Shown here piece by piece: positions 1-6,245 of a DNA stretch of 13,117 nucleotides. The notes under the pieces are model-generated. The model ran no database searches and was not told the origin of the DNA. It was given only the letters and a program-made list of their open reading frames with translations. Within the stretch, counting starts at the first letter, position 1, and every line of letters begins with the position of its first letter. This stretch comes from Bifidobacterium breve (lineage in GTDB: Bacteria; Actinomycetota; Acidimicrobiia; Acidimicrobiales; Ilumatobacteraceae). The stretch is taken from NCBI GenBank assembly GCA_945871625.1, contig CAMBWL010000015.1, positions 1 to 13,117 on the forward strand, in the 5' to 3' direction. The position numbers and the translations under genes are program-made.

Positions 1-1
1 T

Positions 2-79
2 GCGTTTCTTGAATTGTTCGTCGTCGTGGACAAAGACTGGCAACACCGAGTAGATCGCGTTGAACGCCTCGGCTATTAA
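2..79 (+). CDS. Possible C-terminal end of an unidentified plus-strand protein (partial)
   Basis: An open plus-strand frame enters from the left edge and stops at TAA (77-79), four bases before the stop codon of the convergent lipoprotein gene. The 25 visible residues end in HRVDRVERLGY. They match no family I recognise. Codons are rich in G at position 1 and in A/T at position 2, as in real genes. The complementary minus-strand frame is also open through this stretch and could begin at a TTG near 124, inside the lipoprotein gene, so the strand is not certain. The convergent reading is preferred because it needs no 40-base gene overlap. Confidence 0.35.
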   Translation, partial: AFLELFVVVDKDWQHRVDRVERLGY

Positions 80-83
80 TTGA

Positions 84-710
84 TCAGCCCGTCGGGGCGA
101 CCAATAGCGAAGAGTAATCGTCAAAACTTACGGCAGATCCCGGTGTGGCTAGATTGCCTCGACCGCGCGGAACCGCAACATTTGCACCATCAACCGTGAA
201 AATTACTTGACCGATCCCGGGTCGACGCGTGAAGGTCATTACAAGTTGCGCAATCGCCAGGCGTTGATCAATTGGCGAGAGCGAGCTCAAGAACTGTGCC
301 GTCGTGTCGATTTGGGCGATGCCTTTTGAGATTTTGATCTCGGCACTGAGACTTGTGGGTAGCGCGCTGCGCAGTCCGAGTCCGTTGTCGCCAGTTGGTG
401 GGCCGGCGATTAATGCAGCCAGAACCTGCGAGGTCGTGGCTGGGCTGACAATCGTCAGAGTTGTGGCGACCACACGATTTGCGCTGATGTAATAAAGTTC
501 GACTGGTTCGGAGAGCACTTCAGACAATGATGTCGTCGTCTCTTCGACTGGTTCTGTAACGAGGACGGTCGTTGTCGTTGAAGTCGTCGTCGTTTGCTCG
601 CTGAGTTCAGGGGGCAGTTCTGACTCAGAAAGTGGGACAACTTTGCTTGCGCTCGGCACGCCGCAGGCACTGATAGCCAAAACTGCAACGAGAGCCACCA
701 ACTTGGTCAT
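84..710 (-). CDS. GerMN-domain lipoprotein, LpqB-like but short
   Basis: This is a predicted secreted, lipid-anchored protein of 208 residues. The start is the ATG at 710, which overlaps the last base of the histidine kinase stop codon (TAATG). Longer in-frame starts would lie inside the kinase gene and would bury the signal peptide. Residues 1-16 form a lipoprotein signal (MTKLVALVAVLAISAC) with Cys16 as the likely lipidation site. Residues 30-66 are a low-complexity, Thr/Glu-rich linker. About 69-184 resemble a GerMN (sporulation/spore germination) domain: VELYYI at the front, LIAGPP, GLRSALP, IAQIDTTAQF and IGQVIFTVDG. In Actinobacteria, LpqB follows the kinase gene mtrB and modulates MtrB, so this protein is probably an accessory factor of the upstream kinase. 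Classical LpqB is far longer, with a C-terminal propeller-like region that is absent here. Confidence 0.8.
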   Translation of the reverse strand: MTKLVALVAVLAISACGVPSASKVVPLSESELPPELSEQTTTTSTTTTVLVTEPVEETTTSLSEVLSEPVELYYISANRVVATTLTIVSPATTSQVLAALIAGPPTGDNGLGLRSALPTSLSAEIKISKGIAQIDTTAQFLSSLSPIDQRLAIAQLVMTFTRRPGIGQVIFTVDGANVAVPRGRGNLATPGSAVSFDDYSSLLVAPTG

Positions 711-2155
711 TAAAATAACCGCGCTGTTTGATTGGGGTCTTGGCGAATGATCGAAACGATGAATCTGGCACCGCCGTTGCTGTTCGTCTCTACCCATGCT
801 TTGCCGCCAAGTGCTTTGGCGTGCTCTTGCACGATTGCCAGGCCAAGACCGCTGCCAATGCTGTTGCGCGATGCAGTGCCGCGCGCAAACCGATCAAAAA
901 TTCGTTCGCGTTCGCTTTGGGCAACGCCAGCGCCTGCGTCTTCGACAATGATTCGCATAGTTTTTTCGTCGCCCGTAACCGAAATTGCGGTTGCTCCGCC
1001 CGCGTGATCACGAGCATTTTCGAGCAAGTTCAAAACGATGCGTTCAATTCGTCGCTTGTCGAGCACTGTTTGGTCGTCGAGATTAAGAGTCGTAGCGAAC
1101 GCAACTTCATCAAAGCCGTGACGTTGCGCAACTCGCTTGACCAGATCAGCAAGATTCACGGTTTCTTCCTGAGTTTTTCCTGCACCGGCGTCAAGGCGAG
1201 AAAGTTCGAGCAAATCTAGAACCGTGCGGTCAAAGCGGCGCACTTGGCTGGCAATGATGTCAAATGCCTGTCGGTTTCGATCACTCAGATCGTCCCGTCG
1301 GGCTTGCATTACTTCGACGGCCGCCACCAGTGCAGTGACTGGTGAGCGCAGTTCGTGACTTACATCGCTGGCGAAACGAGTTTCACGCTGAATGCGAGTT
1401 TGAACGGCATCAACCATGTTGTTGAAAGAACTTGCGAGTCGCGCAAGTTCTGGATCGCGCTCATCCTCGAGGCGAACATCCAAACCGCCAGACGCAATGT
1501 CAGTTGCCACAGATGCAACTCGTCGCAATGGTCGTAGCACGGTATTACTGCTTGAGAATCCCAAAACACCGCCAGCGAGCGTGATCAGAATGATTCCGAA
1601 AATCAAGGTTGTACGAATTGTGTTGAGCGTTCGTTCGACATCGGTGAGCGGAAATGCCTCGAAGTATTGTCCAGAAATTGAAGAGATCGAGATACCGAGT
1701 GCTTCATATGGTTGGCCGTCAAATTCAAATCGTTGACGACCGCTTTTTCTTTCGAGCGTTTGCGTGAGGAGTTCGGCCGGCAAGTTCGACTGGGTGAACC
1801 GCAATGGTTCTTGGGCGAAAAATGCGTCATCATCGACTAGGTGCAGAACCGCATAGCCACCATTTTCTGTGCGGATGTTGGTGACGATGTCACCCGCGTC
1901 TTGTGGATTGACGCCAACTAGCGTGCGCAACAACTGCGCGTTGTTGATCGCTTGACTGGTCGCGAATTCGGATCTTTGATCCAATAAGTATGCGCGCGTT
2001 GATGCGTAGGTGACAATGCTCAATGAAATTGCCGCAGCAAAAGCACTGAGACTGAAATATAGGATCATCCGACCGCGCAGACCGCGCAGATTTTTCGCTG
2101 TCGCTAGAAACGGTTTAAAAATTCCGTTTGGATCGGTCGTGAATTTCGCTTGCAC
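710..2155 (-). CDS. Membrane sensor histidine kinase (MtrB-like, HAMP/HisKA/HATPase)
   Basis: This is a 481-residue two-component sensor kinase. The GTG start at 2155 lies just after an in-frame TGA, so no longer start exists. Residues 31-52 form TM1, 53-182 an extracytoplasmic sensor region, 183-203 TM2, and about 204-257 a HAMP domain. The dimerisation/phosphoacceptor helix carries FASDVSHELRSP with His267 as the autophosphorylation site. The ATPase domain shows the N box LNLLENARDHA (Asn380), the G1 box VEDAGAG (Asp406), the F box IFDRF and the G2 box GSGLGLAI (434-441). It overlaps the downstream lipoprotein gene by one base, which implies translational coupling. Its probable partner is the divergent response regulator at 2324. 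Gene order and motifs resemble actinobacterial mtrB-lpqB, which controls cell-wall and division functions. Orthology is an inference, and the signal sensed is unknown. Confidence 0.92.
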   Translation of the reverse strand: MQAKFTTDPNGIFKPFLATAKNLRGLRGRMILYFSLSAFAAAISLSIVTYASTRAYLLDQRSEFATSQAINNAQLLRTLVGVNPQDAGDIVTNIRTENGGYAVLHLVDDDAFFAQEPLRFTQSNLPAELLTQTLERKSGRQRFEFDGQPYEALGISISSISGQYFEAFPLTDVERTLNTIRTTLIFGIILITLAGGVLGFSSSNTVLRPLRRVASVATDIASGGLDVRLEDERDPELARLASSFNNMVDAVQTRIQRETRFASDVSHELRSPVTALVAAVEVMQARRDDLSDRNRQAFDIIASQVRRFDRTVLDLLELSRLDAGAGKTQEETVNLADLVKRVAQRHGFDEVAFATTLNLDDQTVLDKRRIERIVLNLLENARDHAGGATAISVTGDEKTMRIIVEDAGAGVAQSERERIFDRFARGTASRNSIGSGLGLAIVQEHAKALGGKAWVETNSNGGARFIVSIIRQDPNQTARLF

Positions 2156-2187
2156 ACTTCAAGCATTGCGGGATTTTCGTCAACCCC

Positions 2188-2228
2188 CACCGGCGGGTAT
2201 CAAGGGGGAGCATGACGACCCGCCGGTG
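2188..2228. repeat. Perfect 11-bp inverted repeat in the divergent intergenic region
   Basis: CACCGGCGGGT at 2188-2198 is the exact reverse complement of ACCCGCCGGTG at 2218-2228, with a 19-base spacer. The spacer holds GGGGG (2204-2208), which could alternatively pair with CCCCC (2184-2188), so two exclusive hairpins are possible in a transcript. No T-run follows on either strand, which argues against an intrinsic terminator. It could be an operator or a leader hairpin of the kinase mRNA. Confidence 0.7.
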
Positions 2229-2254
2229 TGACAGCCCCATCCTGCTTTGCGAAT

Positions 2255-2283
2255 TTGACAGATCCCCAATAAAACTGTGCTAT
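2255..2283 (+). promoter_or_regulatory. Candidate promoter for the response regulator
   Basis: A perfect -35 hexamer TTGACA (2255-2260) is followed after 17 bases by TGCTAT (2278-2283), a weak -10 match. Transcription would begin near 2290, about 30 bases before the GTG start. The -35 is convincing and the -10 is poor. Confidence 0.3.
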
Positions 2284-2323
2284 TTCTGTAACAAATCTCA
2301 ACTTCGGGGCAGAATAGAACACC

Positions 2324-3013
2324 GTGCAAAAGCTTCTTTTCATTGAAGACGACCAAGACATACGGGCGGCGTTGCGTCTGGCGTTAGAAGATGAGGGCTA
2401 CAAAGTAATCGAGGCGTCAGATGGCACCTCGGGTCTGGCAACTTTCAGTGCCGAAACTGTAGACCTGGTTTTGCTCGATCTGCGTTTGCCCGACATGTCG
2501 GGTTTTGACGTCTGCCGCGAGCTTCGCCGTAAGAGTCTCGTGCCGATCATCATGGTCACCGCGCAAACAGACACGCATGATCTTGTTGCGGGGTTGGAGG
2601 CAGGAGCCGACGACTACGTGACGAAGCCGGTTGTTCCAAAAGAATTGGCTGCGCGGATTCGCGCGGCATTGCGACGCACCACGTTGTTGTCGGCTTCGGC
2701 AGCGCAGTTGGATCGATTCGTCGTCGGCGACATCGAGATGCGCAGTGATCAGGGGATTGTTTTGAAGGGCGGCGTCGAACTGCCGTTGACCAAAACCGAG
2801 TATCGGCTGTTGCACATTTTCATGGAAAATGCAAACAAAGTTTTGTCACGAGACCAGTTGCTTGAGTTGGTCTGGGGTTATGAATACCTTGGTGATAGTC
2901 GATTAGTCGACGCCCATATTCGACGTCTCAGGGTGAAGATTGAAGAGTCGGCAGAAGACCCGAAAATAATCGCCACGGTGCGTGGCATGGGTTATCGCTT
3001 GCTCACCGCGTAA
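2324..3013 (+). CDS. OmpR/PhoB-family response regulator (MtrA-like)
   Basis: This is a 229-residue DNA-binding response regulator with a GTG start. The receiver domain (3-118) has the acidic cluster Glu8-Asp9-Asp10, phosphoacceptor Asp52 in LLDLRLPD, switch Thr79 and conserved Lys101. The winged-helix effector domain (about 130-227) contains LTKTEYRLL, the recognition-helix region VWGYEYLGDSRLVDAHIRRLR and the wing TVRGMGYRL. These segments closely resemble actinobacterial MtrA. It would be phosphorylated by the divergent kinase at 710-2155. In most Actinobacteria mtrA and mtrB lie head to tail, so the divergent layout here is different. There is no strong Shine-Dalgarno upstream of the GTG. 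The 3' end overlaps the convergent dinG-like gene by 22 bases. Confidence 0.93.
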   Translation: MQKLLFIEDDQDIRAALRLALEDEGYKVIEASDGTSGLATFSAETVDLVLLDLRLPDMSGFDVCRELRRKSLVPIIMVTAQTDTHDLVAGLEAGADDYVTKPVVPKELAARIRAALRRTTLLSASAAQLDRFVVGDIEMRSDQGIVLKGGVELPLTKTEYRLLHIFMENANKVLSRDQLLELVWGYEYLGDSRLVDAHIRRLRVKIEESAEDPKIIATVRGMGYRLLTA

Positions 3014-4899
3014 GTCAAAAACTCTGTGGCGCGTTTAATTTTGTTGGTGAACTCCATCGGTGGCAACATCTCAATAATTGCTTTACCGTAACTTTTGGTT
3101 ACGAGTCGCGGATCTAGCACGGCAACTACGCCCATGTCTGTTTGAGTGCGAATCAACCGTCCTGCCGCTTGAGCAAGTTTTGTAGCGGCAATCGGTATGT
3201 CGATTGCCGTGAACGCCGACTTGCCGAAGGCATCACGACGAGCGCTCATCAACGGATCAGTCGGCACAGGAAACGGCAGTCGGTCGATTATCACGCAACT
3301 CAGTGTTTGGCCGGGGACGTCTACGCCTTGAAAGAAACTTTGCGTCGCGAACAGGCAAGTTGATTCACTGGCTGCGAACTTTCTCAACAACTCCATTTTT
3401 GGCAGATCGTCTTGTTTGAGAATTTCAAACTCGAATTTGTCCACCAAGGCGTCGTAGGCCGCGTTGAGTCTTGCGTAACTCGTGAACAGTGCCAAGGTTC
3501 TACCTCCTGCGGCGTTGATCAACTCAAAAATTTCTTTATGCACCGCATCGTCGCGCATGCCTTGAGCGGGGTCCGGAAGATGTGATGCGCAATACAGCAG
3601 CGAGTTGTTTTCATAATCAAACGGACTGGCCACATGGCATGCGTCAAAACTGTCGGCAGTCAGGCCGATTCTTTGGGGCAGGTTCGTTGGAATGGTTGCA
3701 CTGGTAAGAATCGCCGTGCGTTGTGACCAAACCGCCTCATGCAGGGTTGGTCCGATATTGAGTGGCCGCATTTCAAGTGAGCAACGGTCGGCGTTGCCAG
3801 AGACATAGGCGACAAATCCGCTCCGATCGGCGAGTGCGAGATCAAGATCTTCGATGAACCGAGTGCAAAGCGACTGGGCGCGGAGTTTTCTTTGCTTGGC
3901 TGATTCGTCGTTTGTGGCAATCGTGCGCAAAGACTCCAGGGCGTCATTGGCGCGACCGCGAACCTCGACGAGAGTCTCGCGTGATTCACTGTCCAAGGGC
4001 AGAGCCACACGTTTGTTGACGAACGGCACAATTGCATCGCGCAATCTTGCGGCACTCTTGGCGAAGCCACCCGACATAGCGTCGTCGCGAATGATCGATC
4101 GCATCGCCGAGCCGATTGTTGTTATTCGACTCGGGGAGAGAGCCAGACCAGCAGAATCTGTGACGACGTCTTCGAGTTCGTGGGCTTCGTCGAAAACTAC
4201 GACGTCATGTTCGCCGATGATCGTGCCTTGCGTGACGATGTCGAGGGCATATAGCCAACCATTGACAATCACAACATCGGCGGTCTGACTTTGCGCACGC
4301 GCGCGCTCGGCAAAACAATTTTCTCCTTGCGGACATCGGGACGCACCGGGGCATTCTTCGCTCGTGACGCTGACCATCGACCAGGCATTTCTTTGCGGCT
4401 GCCAATCGAGTTCGCCTTCGTCGCCTGTTTTGGTTGTACCTGACCATTCGACAAGTTTTTTTACGTCGGCTTTTGTTCGCACCGATACCTCGTCGAGTTC
4501 AAGTTTTGATTGCGACCGATCCGCGAGTTCGGCGATGCGTTGGCGACAAAGGTAATTGCTGCGACCTTTCAATACGGTCCAAGTCAGTTGATGATCGAGA
4601 ATCGGATTTAATGCCGCCGCCAACAGGGGTAGATCGTTTTGTGAAAGTTGATCCTGCAACGCTTTCGTGACAGTTGAAACAACAATTCGTCGCCCCGAAA
4701 TAACTGCCGGCACCAAGTAACCAAGCGTCTTGCCCGTGCCGGTGCCAGCTTGCACGATCAGGTGTCGATTCTTGCGCAAAGCCCGACCAACGAGCACAGC
4801 CATTTCATCTTGACCTTGACGTTCTTCGGCATTTGCCAGTTCAGTGGTGACACGACGCAAAGCATCGAGAATTTCTTGGTCAGCGATATTGGTTGTCAT
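2992..4899 (-). CDS. dinG: DinG/XPD-type ATP-dependent DNA helicase with iron-sulfur cysteines
   Basis: This is a 635-residue superfamily 2 helicase of the DinG/Rad3 type, expected to unwind DNA 5'-3' in repair or to clear R-loops. Visible motifs are a Q-motif-like RQGQDEM (27-33), Walker A AGTGTGKT (51-58), motif Ia VVSTVTKALQDQL, and Walker B DEAH (237-240). Motif III is LTSATIP, followed by the second RecA-like fold with ATQSFFQGVDVPG (518-530) and motif VI QAAGRLIR (577-584). Four cysteines (118, 183, 189, 195) lie between motifs Ia and II, where the family binds a 4Fe-4S cluster. There is no N-terminal exonuclease domain. The ATG start lies 20 bases after the uppS-like stop on the same strand, so the two are probably co-transcribed. 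Its 3' end overlaps the convergent regulator gene. Confidence 0.92.
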   Translation of the reverse strand: MTTNIADQEILDALRRVTTELANAEERQGQDEMAVLVGRALRKNRHLIVQAGTGTGKTLGYLVPAVISGRRIVVSTVTKALQDQLSQNDLPLLAAALNPILDHQLTWTVLKGRSNYLCRQRIAELADRSQSKLELDEVSVRTKADVKKLVEWSGTTKTGDEGELDWQPQRNAWSMVSVTSEECPGASRCPQGENCFAERARAQSQTADVVIVNGWLYALDIVTQGTIIGEHDVVVFDEAHELEDVVTDSAGLALSPSRITTIGSAMRSIIRDDAMSGGFAKSAARLRDAIVPFVNKRVALPLDSESRETLVEVRGRANDALESLRTIATNDESAKQRKLRAQSLCTRFIEDLDLALADRSGFVAYVSGNADRCSLEMRPLNIGPTLHEAVWSQRTAILTSATIPTNLPQRIGLTADSFDACHVASPFDYENNSLLYCASHLPDPAQGMRDDAVHKEIFELINAAGGRTLALFTSYARLNAAYDALVDKFEFEILKQDDLPKMELLRKFAASESTCLFATQSFFQGVDVPGQTLSCVIIDRLPFPVPTDPLMSARRDAFGKSAFTAIDIPIAATKLAQAAGRLIRTQTDMGVVAVLDPRLVTKSYGKAIIEMLPPMEFTNKIKRATEFLTYAVSKR

Positions 4900-4919
4900 T
4901 AGACGGTCACTAACTAAAG

Positions 4920-5588
4920 TTAAATTTTCGTCAACGCAATTGCTGCATCCAGATCGACGTCATCAAAGTCTGGCCATGGTCGTTCGGTGAAATATATTTT
5001 TGCCGATTTTATTTGCCATAGCAAGAAGTTTGATATTCGGGATTCACCCGATGTGCGAACGAGCACGTCAACTGGGGGTAGCGAGGCATCGTAGAGCCAT
5101 GTCTGCAGGTTTGTCGGGGTCAGTTCTTGGTCACTATTCACGAGTTTTACCGCCGCACGAGTGAGTTCGCTGCGCGAGCCATAGTCGAATGCGACCGTCA
5201 AAACCATGCCCGTGTTTTTGGATGTGTCATCGATCGCCTTGCGAATCGCCCGCTGCACATACAGCGGTGTACGCGAGCCCGGCTCGTCGAACGGTCGGCC
5301 AATCCAATTGATGCGGACATTGTTTTCATTGAGTTCTTTTATTCGTCCAAAAAGTTTTTTGTGCAACCCCAAGATGTGTCGTACCTCGGCGCGCGGGCGA
5401 ACCCAGTTTTCGGTGCTGAAACCAAACACCGTTAAGTAGTCGACTTCGCGCTTCGACGCCGCACGAACAATGTCTGCCAGAGATTCTTCCCCTGCCGTGT
5501 GGCCAGCGGTGCGGGGTAGGCCTCGTTTACCAGCCCATCTGCCGTTGCCATCCATGATGCACGCCACGTGAAGGGGTTTCGAATTCAT
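4920..5588 (-). CDS. uppS: Isoprenyl transferase (UppS/cis-prenyltransferase), catalytic type lacking the C-terminal RxG motif
   Basis: This is a 222-residue cis-prenyltransferase, expected to condense isopentenyl diphosphate onto an allylic primer to make the lipid carrier for cell-wall synthesis. The catalytic motifs are intact: IMDGNGRWAG with Asp13, Asn15 and Arg17, then GH (His30) and FGFSTENW (55-62). VRTSGESRISNFLLWQ carries Arg178, Glu182, Arg184 and Ser186, and WPDF is also present. Two features are missing. Lys197 (WQIKSAKIYF) sits where E. coli UppS has Glu213 (WQIAYAELYF). The protein also stops at ALTKI, just before the RRFGG that closes the active site of the other subunit in homodimers. 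No RRFGG lies in other frames after the stop, so this is not a frameshift. It diverges from a degenerate paralogue 63 bases away that has both missing features. The true product length is unknown. Confidence 0.9.
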   Translation of the reverse strand: MNSKPLHVACIMDGNGRWAGKRGLPRTAGHTAGEESLADIVRAASKREVDYLTVFGFSTENWVRPRAEVRHILGLHKKLFGRIKELNENNVRINWIGRPFDEPGSRTPLYVQRAIRKAIDDTSKNTGMVLTVAFDYGSRSELTRAAVKLVNSDQELTPTNLQTWLYDASLPPVDVLVRTSGESRISNFLLWQIKSAKIYFTERPWPDFDDVDLDAAIALTKI

Positions 5589-5651
5589 CTACGGAACGCT
5601 AACAACTATTGGTTGGCGAGTCGGGTCGGATGAAAGTGAGAGAATATCACC
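5589..5651. promoter_or_regulatory. 63-bp divergent promoter region between the two cis-prenyltransferase genes
   Basis: This short gap separates the ATG of the minus-strand uppS-like gene (5588) from the ATG of the plus-strand paralogue (5652). Transcripts in both directions must start here or inside the opposite gene, so the two genes probably share control. I see no convincing -35/-10 pair. GAATAT (5642-5647) is a weak plus-strand -10 candidate that would give a nearly leaderless mRNA, and GAGAG just before it is a weak Shine-Dalgarno. Confidence 0.4.
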
Positions 5652-6245
5652 ATGGTCAAAGTGGCACGCAATGTGAACAGTGATTTGGCCCATGTCTTAG
5701 TGTGTGCGGGCACGATTGTCGAGTGGCGCAAGACAACACCAGCACAATGGAAATCGCAGATTGATGCACTTGTTCGCTCGGTCGGCGGGGTCGGCGTGCG
5801 ATGGTTGTCGATTTATCCTTATTCAGGGGCGGCAACTCCGCTCGAGCGCACTGAAATATGTAATTTGATAATTGAGGCACATGGCGGACATCGTTCGGGC
5901 GATCGAGTTTCTGTCGTCGCCGACGGTGGGTTGATAGTCGTGATTGATACATGCGCCGATGGACAAGAGAGGTTCGTCAATGCGGTTGCCCAGCTAGGTG
6001 TTGCTCAGAACATCGACGAAGCAAAACTTGCGGCGACACTTTTGTCGCCAGCTTCTGGTGAGCCAGATTTGGTCTTGGTTTTAGGCTCGCCAACCCGAGT
6101 GCCAGAGTCGCTGATGTGGGAACTTGCGTACAGCGAACTTGTTTTTCTGAACGTGCCGTGGTTGAAGTGCGACGTCGAACATATTCAAATGGCGATCGGC
6201 GATTTTCAAAGACGCGATCGTCGTTTCGGTGGTATTGATTCATGA
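5652..6245 (+). CDS. Degenerate UppS paralogue, likely non-catalytic (NgBR/Nus1-like) cis-prenyltransferase subunit
   Basis: This 197-residue protein aligns along its length with the UppS fold but lacks the catalytic residues. HVLVCAGTIVEW (14-25) stands where UppS has HVAIIMDGNGRW, so the catalytic Asp, Asn and Arg are gone. VRWLSIYPYSG (49-59) replaces the FSxENW strand. LVLVLGSPTR replaces the RTSGExR loop. The C-terminal third is clearly family-like: SLMWELAYSELVF with Glu162 at the E. coli Glu213 position, then AIGDFQRRDRRFGG with the RxG motif at Arg191-Phe-Gly193. These are the parts missing from the divergent catalytic protein. By analogy with eukaryotic NgBR/Nus1 I infer that it is the partner subunit of a heteromer. 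The ATG start overlaps nothing upstream. The stop overlaps the recO start (ATGA). It could instead be a regulator or a relic, but the intact frame and selective conservation argue against decay. Confidence 0.75.
   Translation: MVKVARNVNSDLAHVLVCAGTIVEWRKTTPAQWKSQIDALVRSVGGVGVRWLSIYPYSGAATPLERTEICNLIIEAHGGHRSGDRVSVVADGGLIVVIDTCADGQERFVNAVAQLGVAQNIDEAKLAATLLSPASGEPDLVLVLGSPTRVPESLMWELAYSELVFLNVPWLKCDVEHIQMAIGDFQRRDRRFGGIDS

Larger units (their letters stand above)
2156..2323. promoter_or_regulatory. Divergent promoter/operator region between kinase and regulator genes
   Basis: These 168 bases separate the divergent kinase-lipoprotein pair from the response regulator, so promoters in both directions must lie here or overlap it. 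The half near the kinase holds a perfect inverted repeat (2188-2228). The half near the regulator holds a TTGACA hexamer. TGACAG (2229-2234), TGACAG (2256-2261) and GTAACA (2288-2293) recur at intervals of 27 and about 32 bases and could be half-sites for the regulator itself. That last point is speculative. No clear minus-strand -10 box was found. Confidence 0.5.

Noticed and set aside
548..597. Short tandem repeat of TCG/GTC triplets as a repeat element
   Set aside because: It is the coding sequence of the Thr/Glu-rich linker of the lipoprotein. The codons vary, so low complexity in the protein explains it.
728..1219. Open frame of 163 codons on the plus strand, antisense to the histidine kinase
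   Set aside because: The minus strand here encodes intact kinase motifs (H, N, G1, F and G2 boxes). The plus frame is Cys/Arg/Ser-rich with no recognisable fold or start context.
2188..2228. Rho-independent terminator
   Set aside because: The 19-base loop is long and no T-run follows on either strand. It also sits in a divergent promoter region where no terminator is needed.
4920..4922. Frameshift as the explanation for the missing RRFGG tail of uppS
   Set aside because: The sequence after the stop, up to and into dinG, does not encode RRFGG or a similar helix in any minus-strand frame, so the short C-terminus looks genuine.
5652..6245. Pseudogene call for the UppS paralogue
   Set aside because: The frame is complete, has a normal start, overlaps recO by ATGA and keeps a near-consensus C-terminus. 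Loss is confined to catalytic segments.
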